Origin: Edaphobacter sp. 4G125
GTDB lineage: Bacteria; Acidobacteriota; Terriglobia; Terriglobales; Acidobacteriaceae
Reading direction: 5' to 3'
DNA length: 64,000 nucleotides
Assembly: GCF_014274685.1 (NCBI RefSeq)
Contig: NZ_CP060393.1
Coordinates: 620,001 to 684,000, forward strand
Under the pieces are notes generated by a model, which saw nothing but the letters and a program-made list of their open reading frames with translations, ran no database searches and was not told the DNA's origin. The position numbers and the translations under genes are program-made. Shown piece after piece: positions 1 to 9,251 of the stretch. The number at the start of each line of letters is the position of its first letter. Positions within the stretch are counted from its first letter, which is position 1.

Positions 1-1
1 G

Positions 2-655
2 ATCCGCGTATTGGCACACGAAATCAACAACTCTCTGGCTCCGATCAAATCCATTGCTGAAAGCCTGCGAGGGAGAATCGCAGCCTCTCTCCCCAAAGCC
101 CAGCAGAACGACTTTGAACGAGGTCTAGAGGTCATTGAGAATCGCGCCGAGTCGCTCAATCGCTTCCTTCAGGCCTATCGGCAACTGATGGGCCTTCCGG
201 CTCCACGACTTGAACCTGTCTCCATAGGTCCACTGATTGCCCGGGTTGCTCAGTTGGAGACGCGGCTTGATGTGCAGATAGAGAAGGGCGCTGAGATTAC
301 GCTCTCGATGGATGTGGATCAAATTCAACAGGCGCTGATCAATCTTGTGCGGAACGCCGCAGAAGCTGCTTTGAGTCCTGATGCTCAGAACAATGGGTCT
401 GCTTGTGTTGCGATCAGTTGGAAGATCCTGAAAGACGATGTCGTGATCGGAATTGAAGATAACGGTCCTGGTTTGACGAATACCAGTAACCTCTTCGTGC
501 CTTTTTATACGACTAAGCCTAACGGCACCGGTATTGGACTAGCCCTGGCGCAACAGATCGCACAGGCTCATCATGGAACGGTGGAGCTTCACAATCGAGC
601 TGAAGCCCTGCACGGATGCAGGGCCGAGCTCAGACTTCCGCGGCGAAACGATTAA
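2..655 (+). CDS. Sensor histidine kinase, C-terminal part (5' end outside window)
   Basis: This is the kinase core of a membrane or cytosolic two-component sensor that autophosphorylates on histidine and passes the phosphate to a response regulator. The frame is open to the left edge, and the first visible codons read I-R-V-L-A-H-E-I-N-N-S, an H-box with the phospho-acceptor His. The TTG at 11 is therefore an internal Leu codon, not a start. The ATPase follows in order: an N-box (DQIQQALINLVRNAAEA), a G1 box (EDNGPGL) and an F/G2 region (FVPFYTTKPNGTGIGLAL). The H-box wording (HEINNSLAPI) resembles NtrY-type kinases. The sensor domain lies outside the window, so the signal is unknown. The last four bases overlap the end of the convergent RraA-like gene. 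The kinase assignment is secure; the pathway is not. Confidence 0.93.
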   Translation: MRVLAHEINNSLAPIKSIAESLRGRIAASLPKAQQNDFERGLEVIENRAESLNRFLQAYRQLMGLPAPRLEPVSIGPLIARVAQLETRLDVQIEKGAEITLSMDVDQIQQALINLVRNAAEAALSPDAQNNGSACVAISWKILKDDVVIGIEDNGPGLTNTSNLFVPFYTTKPNGTGIGLALAQQIAQAHHGTVELHNRAEALHGCRAELRLPRRND

Positions 656-1587
656 TCTCCATGTCCTTCGCGGCGAGCGAGCTCTGCTTTGAACTCATCG
701 CGGGTCATCTTCAATTTTTCCGGATGCTGATCGATCCATTTTGCAAATGCCTGGTATTTTGCGCGGTTCCAGCCACCTTCGAACTCTGCTCCATTCTTTC
801 CGGCGGCATTCAGCTCGAAATTAAAGGCGTCCTCAAGATTGGTGAACTCGGCCGAGGCAACCGCGGCAGAGGCGAGAACCGCGGGAACGAAGAGGATCCC
901 ATCCTGCTTTGCGATCACCAGGTCACCGGGAAGCACCGTTGCCCGGCCGATGCGGATCGGCGCGTTGATCGAGGTCAACGTCATGTCCTTCCATGCAGAA
1001 GGATCGCTGGCGCGGTAAAAACCATTCAGATCCGGAATCTTTTTGTTCTCTTCTACGTCGCGAATTCCCGCATCGAAGACGAAGCCAGTATGCGAGTGTG
1101 CGGCGATTCCGCTGCCGAGGTTCGATCCGATCAACGTTCCCTCGACGATCTTTCCAAATCCGTCCGCCACATACACATCGCCATTCTGAAGCTCATTGAT
1201 GGGCCACATGTTGTTTCCGCCTGTCCTGCCTTCCTTCTTGCCCTCATCTTTGATCGCAGAGACCATGTCGGGGCGAGCAGGCATGTACTGGGCGGTCAGA
1301 GCGCGTCCGGCCATCGGCTTCTCGATGTGCAGCGCCTGCCATCCACCTTCATACTGACAGTGGTATCCATGCTCGGTGAGATAGTCCCATAGGTCTTCAA
1401 GAGTGACGTCGAGAGCACGCTGCAGGAGAGAGTCGGGAATCTTAGGACGTCCATCTGGGAACCGCTCCCCTTTCCACCCCGAGGTGTAAAAGAGGATCTG
1501 CTCTTTTGTGGTCTTCACCTGCGCTGAAAGAGAGGCGGTGCAGAATATCGCGAAGAAACAAAATGTAGAGAGAAGAATACGTCGCAA
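652..1587 (-). CDS. Exported RraA-fold (RraA / dimethylmenaquinone methyltransferase-like) protein
   Basis: A 311-residue protein with a clear signal peptide (hydrophobic residues 4-22, cleavage near SLSAQ). The RraA fold follows, with the family's glycine-rich stretch GTLIGSNLGSG and the DAGIRD segment near residues 165-180. Characterised members of this fold are cytoplasmic RNase E regulators or HMG/CHA aldolases and related lyases. An exported version cannot be an RNase E inhibitor, so a lyase or aldolase acting on a periplasmic sugar- or keto-acid-like substrate is more likely, but this is inference. It lies downstream of the Oar-like receptor in the same orientation, separated by a terminator and about 230 bases, so it probably has its own promoter. 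About 100 residues after the signal peptide extend beyond the minimal RraA core. Confidence 0.8.
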   Translation of the reverse strand: MRRILLSTFCFFAIFCTASLSAQVKTTKEQILFYTSGWKGERFPDGRPKIPDSLLQRALDVTLEDLWDYLTEHGYHCQYEGGWQALHIEKPMAGRALTAQYMPARPDMVSAIKDEGKKEGRTGGNNMWPINELQNGDVYVADGFGKIVEGTLIGSNLGSGIAAHSHTGFVFDAGIRDVEENKKIPDLNGFYRASDPSAWKDMTLTSINAPIRIGRATVLPGDLVIAKQDGILFVPAVLASAAVASAEFTNLEDAFNFELNAAGKNGAEFEGGWNRAKYQAFAKWIDQHPEKLKMTRDEFKAELARREGHGD

Positions 1588-1750
1588 GTGGACACCCCTT
1601 AGAGATGATGTTCAATATTCCTGATGCTTCCAGGACACTCATCGCAACAGAGGCAATCCGTGCCTCTTGCCTTGGAAGAGCTTCTAGCCAGCGTGAAAAA
1701 ACTATCACACTGCATCGGCAAACACCACGGACAGAAAGCCGAGCTTAAAT

Positions 1751-1798
1751 AAAAAATCCCTTAGAAGTCGCCTGTTTTCAGACGGCCTTCTAAGGGAT
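1751..1798 (-). terminator. Rho-independent terminator of the TonB-dependent receptor gene
   Basis: Perfect 12-bp inverted repeat (ATCCCTTAGAAG at 1756-1767 with CTTCTAAGGGAT at 1787-1798). Read on the minus strand it is followed by a T-run (complement of 1751-1755). It sits 20 bases past the receptor's stop codon. Confidence 0.9.
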
Positions 1799-1817
1799 CC
1801 CAGAACGAACGATATGT

Positions 1818-4800
1818 CTAGAACGTAATCTTCGCAGCCATCTGCAATTGTCGTGGAGTGCTTGTGATGCTTGTCACAAAGCCCGCGTTCGAGTTGCCGA
1901 TCGTCGTTCCAGGAGCGGCCAGAATCTGAGCGTTGTACACATTGAAAGCTTCGGCTCGCAGTTCAAGCTGGATCTGATCGTGCAATGGAGTGACTTTGAT
2001 CAGCGAGAAATCCAGATTGTTATAAGGCTGCGTACTTAGGACGCCGCGCCCCATATTTCCGAACGAAGCAGAAGGTGCTGCAAATGCTCCTGGGTTGAAG
2101 ACGCAATATCCTGCTCCGGTGGGAGACTTTGCTCCAATCGCAACGGAGCCGCAACTTCCCTGCCCAGAATCGCCAACAACATTGGGGCGACTATAGCCAG
2201 AGACCGTTCCATTGTTGCCGGAGATGTTGGCCGGATCGCCATTGACGGTAAGGTTATAGGGTTGTCCAGAACGAATCTGGAAGACGTAGTTCATGCGGAC
2301 TCCGCCGAAGATATAAGACGAAACACCGCGGTTTAGCCAGCGCTGTCCTTTTCCGAAGGGCAGACTATAGTTGGTGCTCCAGGTGAAGTAATGAGGAATG
2401 TTGTAACTGCAAACTCCGTAGGCGTTGGCCGGATCAAAATAGTTCTGCACAACGGAGCCGCCCCCGGTTCCGTTCTCTGCGTTGAAGAGCCCCGAGCTAT
2501 TGTCCATGCACTTAGACCAAGTATAAGAGGCGATCGTCGAGAGCGATTGTGAAAAGCGCTTCTGAAATTGTAGTAAGAGGGCGTTGTAGTTAGAGTATCC
2601 AGTCGAAGAAGAGTAATTCCATGCCGGTGAAGACCATGGCATCAGCTTCAGAGCATCGATTGTTGCTGCAGGTGTTCCATTGGGAGAAGCCTGACGTGCG
2701 GCATTTACCTTACCAGTGAAGTTGAGACGAGTGTTTTTTGAGCCTGCATAACCGATGGAGAAAAGGGTCGAAGGCGTGAGCTGTTGTTGTAACTGAAGAT
2801 TGTATTGATGTGACCGAGCATCATCGTAGCTGGGCGAATTGACATACGCGGATGCCAACCAGGGTGAGGCGGCAATGATTGGATTCGGGAAGTTGCCCGC
2901 AAGTGAAGTGATGCTGACCAGCGGATTTGCTGAGGCACCTGGCCAGATTCCCGCGGTCTGGACGTTCGTTGTCTGATTGGTGATGCCTTTGGTGTAAGGC
3001 CATACAGTGCCTTCGATATTGTTTTGCGCATACTGGCTGCGGCCACTGATGGTGTCATAGACCAGGCCATAACCTCCACGCAGTACGGTATTCGGTTGGA
3101 ACTGCCAGGCGAAACCTACGCGCGGGCCGATATTGTCGGTCAAACCGCTCATTGCCTGTTTGGTGTTTCCGCCAAATACGATGTGATCGTTAAAGGGCAC
3201 ACTGGAGATTCCACCAGGGATACATGGGTTGACGAAGGTTCCTGAGGTCGCGCAGGTTGGAACATTTGCTGCGCCGATGGTGTATTTCTGATTGAAGAAA
3301 TCAATCTGGTTGGCTAGTCGCTGGTTATCGATGATCACCGGAGTGCCGTAGTCATAACGAACGCCAAGATTGAGTGTCAGGTTTGGCGTGACCTTCCATT
3401 CGTCCTGGATATAACCCGAGATGGTGGCGAGGTGGAATATAACTGCTCCATACTGCGGAGTCTCTGCGCTGATGCTCGCAGGGAAGCCGAGCAGGGCGCT
3501 GGCTGCGGAGTTTCCGGTTCCCGACGTATTCTTGTTGCTGGTGATGGAATCAGAGAACGTGAAGATCTGCTGAAGATTGGATTGAAAGCGGCTCTGATAA
3601 AGGTAGGCGACTCCTCCTTTGATGCTGTGATTGCCCTTCAGCCAGCTCAGGTCAACGCCTGCACTGATGACAGGATTGCGGCGATAAGAGGTCCCCTGGT
3701 TACCGGCAGCTGATGTCGTATATGGGGCAGCAAGATTGATCACCATGCCGCCATACGTGCCGAGGTTCGAGAAGCCCGCCGATGTAGCAGATGCGAACCC
3801 ATCCGGAGCCGCACTCTGGCTGAAGACATAAGGCTTGAACATAACGCCGCCGCGTGCATCCAGCATCAGCCTGTCGGTAAAGGCATGGGTAAAGCCCCCG
3901 CCAATGTTGTAAACATGATAGTCGCTGACAGCGGATTCGATGGTTCCAGTGACTGGCTGGGTGTCATGGACCCACATTTGGCTGATTCGGAAGAAGCCGA
4001 AGTTTCGATCGTTGAAGTGATGATCGAGACGGAGCTGCCAGCTGTTATTCGTATCAATTTGCGGCCTCTGCTCGATGTAATTGAAGCTATTCGAAGGGCC
4101 GCTCGGTGCATTGGTTTGCTGGTAATAGGCAGCCAGATACTTCTGCATCTGTGGGCTGATTGCGCCGGTCGGAATCTTGTTGCAGGGTGTTCCCGCAGGC
4201 TGGGTGCCATTGCTGGATAAGGAAAGGGCGTTGCCAGCGGTGTCGCAGCGAAAAGGCTGGACAGTACAGGTAGTTCCTGCACACTGAGTTGAAAAGGGAT
4301 TGTAGATCTGCTGCTTATAAAAGCTCTGCGAAAAATCACCGTTGAGCTCAGCCGCGGTTGGGACAAGGGCTGTGGAAAGTGTCGGCTTGCTGTAACGCCA
4401 CCCCTCGTAGGCGGCAAAGAAGAAGGTCTTGTCCTTGAAGATAGGACCGCCCACCGCTGCGCCGAACTCATTCTGGGTGTAATGGCCGGGTGCGGCAGGA
4501 GTTGAGGTGGATGATCCAGCGCCACAACGCGCCGGCGTACAGAAATCTGTGAAAGGATTTCGTGCATCGAAGATGTTGTTCCGCACAAACTCCCAGGCTG
4601 AGCCGTGGAACTGGTTTGTTCCCGAACGGCTGGCCATGTTAACTACGCCTCCGAGTACGCCCCCGTACTCCGCCTTATCGTTATGCGACTGCACCTTGAA
4701 TTCGCTGGTTGCGTCGATGATTGGAAGGAAACCATAGATTGAAGTACGGAAGTCCGTATTGTTGATTCCATCGAGCAGGTACATCGTCGATCGGTTCTGC

Positions 4801-5414
4801 TGGCCGAAAACAGCTGGCTTATAGAAGGCGGTTCCCGGAATTCCCGTAACACCAGAATCGGTTGTACTTACGCTCGATCCCTGCGCCGTCGAGACTGGAG
4901 TGACTCCAGGGGTAAGAATAAGTAGCTGAGTAAAATTGCGGCCATTCAAGGGAAGTTGCTGCACCTCTTTCGTTTCGATGACGGTGCCCAATTCGGAAGA
5001 GGACTTTTGTGTCAAATTCCCGACCAGCGACGAAGAAACCTCAATCGTTTCGTTCGATGCGCCAGTTTGCAGTGTCTGATTCTGGGTGACTGTCTGGTTC
5101 ACATCGATGGAGAATGCTGGAGACTGATTGGTCTTGAATCCAGACATTGCGACCTTCAACATGTAGTTTCCTGGTTGGACGCTCAGGATAGCAAAGAAGC
5201 CTGTTCCGTTCGTGACCGTATGTCGAACGATGCCGGTGTCGGTCGCCACGAGATCAACGGACGCTCCGGGAATGACAGCTCCGGTCGGGTCTGTGATCGT
5301 TCCATTTACAGCGCCCGCGGATGTCTGGGCAGGTGCTGTACTGGTGATGAGGAGCATTACAACAAGGGAGAAAGTCAGATAGATTCTGCGCAAATTTTGA
5401 TGTAGATCATTCAT
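1818..5414 (-). CDS. Oar-like TonB-dependent outer-membrane receptor with N-terminal carboxypeptidase-regulatory domain
   Basis: A 1198-residue outer-membrane protein. It has a signal peptide (hydrophobic residues 14-29, ending ...APAQ). A beta-sandwich carboxypeptidase-regulatory domain follows at about residues 34-115 (GAVNGTITDPTGAVIPGA onward). Next is a plug domain (QQLPLNGRNFTQLLILTPG around 150) and a long beta-barrel rich in Asn, Tyr, Gly and Ser that ends in an aromatic residue (...QMAAKITF), as outer-membrane insertion signals do. Acidobacteria carry many such receptors, thought to import oligosaccharides or other large nutrients with ExbBD-TonB energy. The substrate cannot be read from sequence; the neighbouring glycosidase suggests a glycan. 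A good promoter with an overlapping palindrome lies just upstream, and a terminator follows. Confidence 0.92.
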   Translation of the reverse strand: MNDLHQNLRRIYLTFSLVVMLLITSTAPAQTSAGAVNGTITDPTGAVIPGASVDLVATDTGIVRHTVTNGTGFFAILSVQPGNYMLKVAMSGFKTNQSPAFSIDVNQTVTQNQTLQTGASNETIEVSSSLVGNLTQKSSSELGTVIETKEVQQLPLNGRNFTQLLILTPGVTPVSTAQGSSVSTTDSGVTGIPGTAFYKPAVFGQQNRSTMYLLDGINNTDFRTSIYGFLPIIDATSEFKVQSHNDKAEYGGVLGGVVNMASRSGTNQFHGSAWEFVRNNIFDARNPFTDFCTPARCGAGSSTSTPAAPGHYTQNEFGAAVGGPIFKDKTFFFAAYEGWRYSKPTLSTALVPTAAELNGDFSQSFYKQQIYNPFSTQCAGTTCTVQPFRCDTAGNALSLSSNGTQPAGTPCNKIPTGAISPQMQKYLAAYYQQTNAPSGPSNSFNYIEQRPQIDTNNSWQLRLDHHFNDRNFGFFRISQMWVHDTQPVTGTIESAVSDYHVYNIGGGFTHAFTDRLMLDARGGVMFKPYVFSQSAAPDGFASATSAGFSNLGTYGGMVINLAAPYTTSAAGNQGTSYRRNPVISAGVDLSWLKGNHSIKGGVAYLYQSRFQSNLQQIFTFSDSITSNKNTSGTGNSAASALLGFPASISAETPQYGAVIFHLATISGYIQDEWKVTPNLTLNLGVRYDYGTPVIIDNQRLANQIDFFNQKYTIGAANVPTCATSGTFVNPCIPGGISSVPFNDHIVFGGNTKQAMSGLTDNIGPRVGFAWQFQPNTVLRGGYGLVYDTISGRSQYAQNNIEGTVWPYTKGITNQTTNVQTAGIWPGASANPLVSITSLAGNFPNPIIAASPWLASAYVNSPSYDDARSHQYNLQLQQQLTPSTLFSIGYAGSKNTRLNFTGKVNAARQASPNGTPAATIDALKLMPWSSPAWNYSSSTGYSNYNALLLQFQKRFSQSLSTIASYTWSKCMDNSSGLFNAENGTGGGSVVQNYFDPANAYGVCSYNIPHYFTWSTNYSLPFGKGQRWLNRGVSSYIFGGVRMNYVFQIRSGQPYNLTVNGDPANISGNNGTVSGYSRPNVVGDSGQGSCGSVAIGAKSPTGAGYCVFNPGAFAAPSASFGNMGRGVLSTQPYNNLDFSLIKVTPLHDQIQLELRAEAFNVYNAQILAAPGTTIGNSNAGFVTSITSTPRQLQMAAKITF

Positions 5415-5474
5415 GGTGTCACCTCAATGACGAAATACGGAGCCCAAATATCGCGGAATTTAGGGGGAAATCGA

Positions 5475-5504
5475 GTTATATCGTTGACAAAAAATAATTG
5501 TCAA
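5475..5504 (-). promoter_or_regulatory. Promoter of the TonB receptor with overlapping palindrome
   Basis: On the minus strand TTGACA (5499-5504) is followed after 18 bases by TATAAC (5475-5480). The -35 box is one arm of a 7-bp inverted repeat, TTGACAA-N7-TTGTCAA (5484-5504), a likely repressor or activator site. Position, about 60 bases upstream of the receptor start, fits. Confidence 0.6.
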
Positions 5505-5533
5505 TAATGAAAACGATACAAATGGAGATTTGT

Positions 5534-7723
5534 TCAATTTCGAGTGACGATCACCGGAGTGCGCGGAGAAACTTCAATCGCGATCTCCCGATCCTGCACT
5601 TTGACAGCAACCGGCTGTGGTCCTGTTTTTGAGGCCGCCTCAGCTTTGATGTTTTGTTCCGTCCACCCTGTAGGGAGCGGATGTCGTAGCGTGCGTGCTT
5701 CCGTGGAGTAGAAAGCAATGCGATGATTGCCCAGCGGACAGGCAATCCAGTTACGTGCGGCAACCTGTGCTCCATCGATGGTTACGGTGTACTCGCCGGT
5801 TTCGAGCGAGACGTGAACTTCACCGCCCTCAACCCCAATACGCGACTGCTGTCCTTCATCGACAAACGAAAGAATGTTTCTACGGTGAAGCAGCATCCAG
5901 GGCAGCGCCTGGAGATAGAAAGTTTCTGCGACAACCATACGGTCTTCTTCATAACGGGTCATGAAGCGCGGGCCGCCACCATGGAACACCTGGAGCGCTC
6001 CCGGAGACATATCTCCGCGATGCATTCCGTCTCCCCACACTGCAGCCTGGCGATATACAGCAGGAAACATGGGAATAGCTCGACCACCCATCGGACAAGG
6101 GCGGATTCCGCAGCCTTGCCAAAAGAAGCTGACCTTGCCCATAAACGGATATCGTGGTGCCTCCGAACTCACGTCAATGCCGTGCTCATGAAACGCATCC
6201 AGAATCTTGAACTTTCCGTCCGCCAAATTGGTGTAGCCGCTGGCAGGATGCTGACGGTCCCAATCGTTGCGCACGGCATAGTAGGTCAATACATCGATGT
6301 GAGTCGTGCCCGGCAGCTTGTATTGCTTGCAGGTGTAATCGACACGCTCCAAGGCTCCGTGACGAATATACTTCGCCAGCCCAAGGATGTAGGACTTCTC
6401 TCCGGTCCATGAACGGCTGTTATACAACTCGCCGTCAGGGCGTCGGGCGACAATATCTTCGCTCCATGCAGGGCTGCTACGATAGCCGTCGTCATAGTTG
6501 TCCGAAAGGGTGACGCGGGCGTTGTATTTTTTGGCGTTCTCCATCAAACGCATCATGCCCTCGTAACCTCCGATGCGCTCATCCACTACGTTGACCGCCG
6601 GATACCCTGTGTCTTTGCCTTTGAATTGCCAGCCCCATAGATGGACGATCTGCGGAGTGTTTCCTGTAAGCGAGGCCACCTCGCGAATGATCTCTTCGCA
6701 CTGTGCAAATGTCGTCGCCGGGTGCGGCCAGGTCGGCTCATCCACCCGGATTCCATAGGTATAGACATCGTCATACATTGTGGTGCGCTTCGGGGGAAGC
6801 TGCGTTCGAACGTGATGCGCACCAGCCAGCCAGGCCTGTTTCCAGTCCCCTATGACTGGAAAGAAATCCAGATGGCAGACGGAAGGTTGACGAACCAGAA
6901 GGTTCGGTGTTCCTGAATTCCCGCAGTTGAGCGGCTCGCCTTTGCCTAGATTCAGATCGGCACACTGCGATCCATCCACTCGATACCGCTGCACCGTTCC
7001 CATAGCTCCGCGCCCGTCAGTCGAGACCGCCATCGCTCCGCCATCCATAAACGATGCATTGGTCAATACGCAGAATGTCTTCGCATCGCCTGTCATCAAT
7101 ACAGGAAGAGTGCTGAGAATGTCTCCCCAGAACTGGTTTGGAGCGAGCTGGCCCGGTTTTGCGTCTGCCAGCTCAATTAGCGCTCCGCCGGTATCACCAT
7201 GAGCCATCCATACGTTCTGCTGCTGCCTTCGCACCGTAACCAGGGCAGGAAGGCGGACCTCTAAGAGCTCATATCCATTCTTTTCGGCGACCTGCTCAAG
7301 AGTGACCGTCAGGCGCGATCCGCTGACAACATAATGAAGAAGAAACGATGTCGCTTCCGCGCCTCCAGAGACGGCGGACATGCTGAAACTGACTCCGCTG
7401 CCTTCGTTGCGCGTGGAGAGGACGCGTGCAGAAAGGTTCTCTTGCTGCCAGGGATCTTTCTTGCAGACTCGCACCACGATCGGGGCCGCGGTGTCGTCTC
7501 CCATCAGCCGGCGGGATCTTCCTGCAAATGCATATTCGGCGGGAGTTCCTGCCGTTCCATCAAAGGTTACCTGGAGGGCAGAGGTCTGGAGAACCACTGG
7601 GTGCTGAGTTTTTTGGGGTTCTCCCGCATAGATCTTTTCCTCGGCAAGAAAGCTCCCGACACCGGTAGCGGCAGCAAATTTTACGAATGTCCGGCGATTC
7701 AGCTTCAGATCCTCTTGTTGCAT
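5534..7723 (-). CDS. Tat-exported putative glycoside hydrolase, GH101/GH129-like
   Basis: A 729-residue protein with a twin-arginine signal (NRRTFVK, Arg10-Arg11, then a hydrophobic stretch). After a beta-rich N-terminal region (about 40-300) comes a TIM-barrel-like segment. Two acidic motifs stand out: THIDVLTYYAVRNDW (Asp477) and HGIDVSSEAPRYPF (Glu521), 44 residues apart. The spacing and wording resemble the nucleophile and acid/base pair of endo/exo-alpha-N-acetylgalactosaminidases of the GH101/GH129 type; this comparison is from memory. A beta-sandwich tail follows (EGGEVHVSLETGEYTVTIDGA). It lies upstream of the Oar-like receptor on the same strand, with a promoter between them, suggesting an exported glycan-processing set. 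It may belong to an uncharacterised related family. Substrate uncertain. Confidence 0.6.
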   Translation of the reverse strand: MQQEDLKLNRRTFVKFAAATGVGSFLAEEKIYAGEPQKTQHPVVLQTSALQVTFDGTAGTPAEYAFAGRSRRLMGDDTAAPIVVRVCKKDPWQQENLSARVLSTRNEGSGVSFSMSAVSGGAEATSFLLHYVVSGSRLTVTLEQVAEKNGYELLEVRLPALVTVRRQQQNVWMAHGDTGGALIELADAKPGQLAPNQFWGDILSTLPVLMTGDAKTFCVLTNASFMDGGAMAVSTDGRGAMGTVQRYRVDGSQCADLNLGKGEPLNCGNSGTPNLLVRQPSVCHLDFFPVIGDWKQAWLAGAHHVRTQLPPKRTTMYDDVYTYGIRVDEPTWPHPATTFAQCEEIIREVASLTGNTPQIVHLWGWQFKGKDTGYPAVNVVDERIGGYEGMMRLMENAKKYNARVTLSDNYDDGYRSSPAWSEDIVARRPDGELYNSRSWTGEKSYILGLAKYIRHGALERVDYTCKQYKLPGTTHIDVLTYYAVRNDWDRQHPASGYTNLADGKFKILDAFHEHGIDVSSEAPRYPFMGKVSFFWQGCGIRPCPMGGRAIPMFPAVYRQAAVWGDGMHRGDMSPGALQVFHGGGPRFMTRYEEDRMVVAETFYLQALPWMLLHRRNILSFVDEGQQSRIGVEGGEVHVSLETGEYTVTIDGAQVAARNWIACPLGNHRIAFYSTEARTLRHPLPTGWTEQNIKAEAASKTGPQPVAVKVQDREIAIEVSPRTPVIVTRN

Positions 7724-7779
7724 GGTCTGGACTCCTTGTTCCTCTCGGTAGGCAATAGGCGTCTATTTCATTTTTAGAA

Positions 7780-7797
7780 ACAATCTTCTATTGTCAA
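7780..7797 (-). promoter_or_regulatory. Possible promoter/operator of the glycosidase gene
   Basis: On the minus strand TTGACA (7792-7797) overlaps an inverted repeat ACAAT-agaag-ATTGT (7780-7794), about 60 bases upstream of the start. The -10 box is poor (an A-rich stretch near 7771). The TTGACAAT wording recurs in the receptor promoter at 5497-5504. Confidence 0.35.
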
Positions 7798-7891
7798 AAA
7801 TAGATAAAGTGCATCCTACTTCTTTCAGGGGAAGATCGTCCAGCAAAAACCTAAATTTGTTTATAGAAAGAACTATTTCCTGATCAGAAAG

Positions 7892-7919
7892 AAAAATGCC
7901 CTCGCGAAGAGGGCATTTT
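7892..7919 (-). terminator. Terminator of the nitrate assimilation operon
   Basis: Inverted repeat AAAATGCCCTC (7893-7903) / GAGGGCATTTT (7909-7919) with a GCGAA loop. On the minus strand it ends in a T-run and lies 24 bases past the narK stop. Confidence 0.9.
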
Positions 7920-7942
7920 GGTAATGCAAAGCAAATGGTGAT

Positions 7943-9205
7943 CTAAAACTCTGTGGCAGCTTCCGGAGAGAAAGAGTGATCCGAAGAGATGTCAGTTTGC
8001 GGAGCAAGAGCGCGGCCTCCCGCTCCAACCCAGGTTCGCACCCATTTGCGCGCGACGATACGCATCAGACCCAACACGCAGAGAGCAAACAGGGCGTAGC
8101 AGACGAATCCCGCAGCGAAGGAACCAGTGTGTTGCTTGGATTGTCCAAGCAGGTTTGGCAGAATGCTGCCGCCAAGCGCTCCGATTTCGCCAATCATGCC
8201 ACCAGCCACCGCGGTGGTCAGAGGCCAGCGTAACGGTACCAACTGGAAAGTGGCGCCGTTTCCTGCTCCCAATGCGGCAAAGCACAGCATGAACAGAAGC
8301 GTAGTCACCATGAGCGAAGGCGTGGAGGTTAATCCCAAGAGTCCCGCAATTACTACCAGGAAAACGACCGATAGAGTTGTGATTCCCCCGATGCGATCGG
8401 CGAACCACCCTCCGGCCACTCGTGTCAGAGATCCTGTTAGGGTGGCCAAGACCGTAAGAGAACCCGCCTGAACCTTCGTGACATGAAATTGCGAGTAGAA
8501 GAACGAGGGTAGAAATGTCGATAGCCCAAGAAAGCCGCCGAAGGTGATGATGTAAATGAGATTGAAAGACCAGCCATCTTTCTCCCACAGGCATGAGAGA
8601 TGCTGACGCAACGTCTGATGCTCAATATCTGGTGGTTCTTTGGCGAACAGGATCATCACCATAAGGGGAAGCAGCATCATCAGTGCAGCGAATCCATAAA
8701 CCCTCTGCCAGCCAAAGTGCATAGCAAGTCGAGGAGCGAAGAGTGCCGCCAGCGCAGTTCCGCTGTTGCCCGCGCCCGCTATTCCCATCGCGAGGCCCTT
8801 ATATTGTTTTGGAAACCACCCAGAGCCCAACGAAAGAGCTACGCCAAAGCTTGCACCCGCAATGCCCAGCAGAACTCCCATCGCGAGTACATCGTGATAC
8901 GTGTGCACAAATAGGAACCCATATATGAGAGCGATGACAATTGCACTCATCTCAACAATCGCGGCATTCTTGCGGCCGATGTATTGCGACAGCACTCCGA
9001 GAGGGAAGCGCATCAACGCACCGGCAAAGGTCGGAACCGAGACCATCAATCCGATCTGCGCGGGCCAGAGATGAAACTGTTCCGAGATAAAAGGCCCCAT
9101 CGCTCCATTGAGAACCCACACAGCAAACGAGAAATCAAAATAGAGAAAGGCACTGAAGAGCGTCGGCAGGTGTCCGGCTTTGAGAAATCCTTTAAGGTTT
9201 TCCAT
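7943..9205 (-). CDS. narK: MFS nitrate/nitrite transporter, NarK/NasA type
   Basis: A 420-residue, roughly 12-helix inner-membrane permease of the nitrate/nitrite porter family. Family signatures are visible: FAVWVLNGAMGPFI in helix 1, RFPLGVLSQYIGRKN after helix 2, and the conserved glycine-rich GAGNGATFQLVPLRWP in the second half. The open frame runs further upstream to 9358, but that would overlap nasA. The ATG at 9205 has GGAGAA seven bases upstream and begins MENLKGFLKAG, as the family does, so I chose it. It is the last gene of the nitrate operon, 46 bases after nasA, and is followed by a terminator. It should import nitrate for assimilation; nitrite export or exchange cannot be excluded. 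Confidence 0.93.
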   Translation of the reverse strand: MENLKGFLKAGHLPTLFSAFLYFDFSFAVWVLNGAMGPFISEQFHLWPAQIGLMVSVPTFAGALMRFPLGVLSQYIGRKNAAIVEMSAIVIALIYGFLFVHTYHDVLAMGVLLGIAGASFGVALSLGSGWFPKQYKGLAMGIAGAGNSGTALAALFAPRLAMHFGWQRVYGFAALMMLLPLMVMILFAKEPPDIEHQTLRQHLSCLWEKDGWSFNLIYIITFGGFLGLSTFLPSFFYSQFHVTKVQAGSLTVLATLTGSLTRVAGGWFADRIGGITTLSVVFLVVIAGLLGLTSTPSLMVTTLLFMLCFAALGAGNGATFQLVPLRWPLTTAVAGGMIGEIGALGGSILPNLLGQSKQHTGSFAAGFVCYALFALCVLGLMRIVARKWVRTWVGAGGRALAPQTDISSDHSFSPEAATEF

Positions 9206-9251
9206 AGAATTCTTCTCCGTGTCGTTTAACTGCAAAACAGATTTTTCAATA

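Noticed and set aside
11-13. TTG at 11 as the start of the histidine kinase
   Set aside because: It is a Leu codon inside the H-box (V-L-A-H-E-I-N-N), and the frame is open to the window edge, so the gene begins outside.
616-1392. 258-codon plus-strand frame opposite the RraA-like gene
   Set aside because: No family wording and no ribosome site. It lies entirely opposite a real gene with a signal peptide and RraA motifs.
3866-4588. 240-codon frame inside the TonB receptor
   Set aside because: Ser/Pro/Arg-rich shadow of the receptor reading in another frame.
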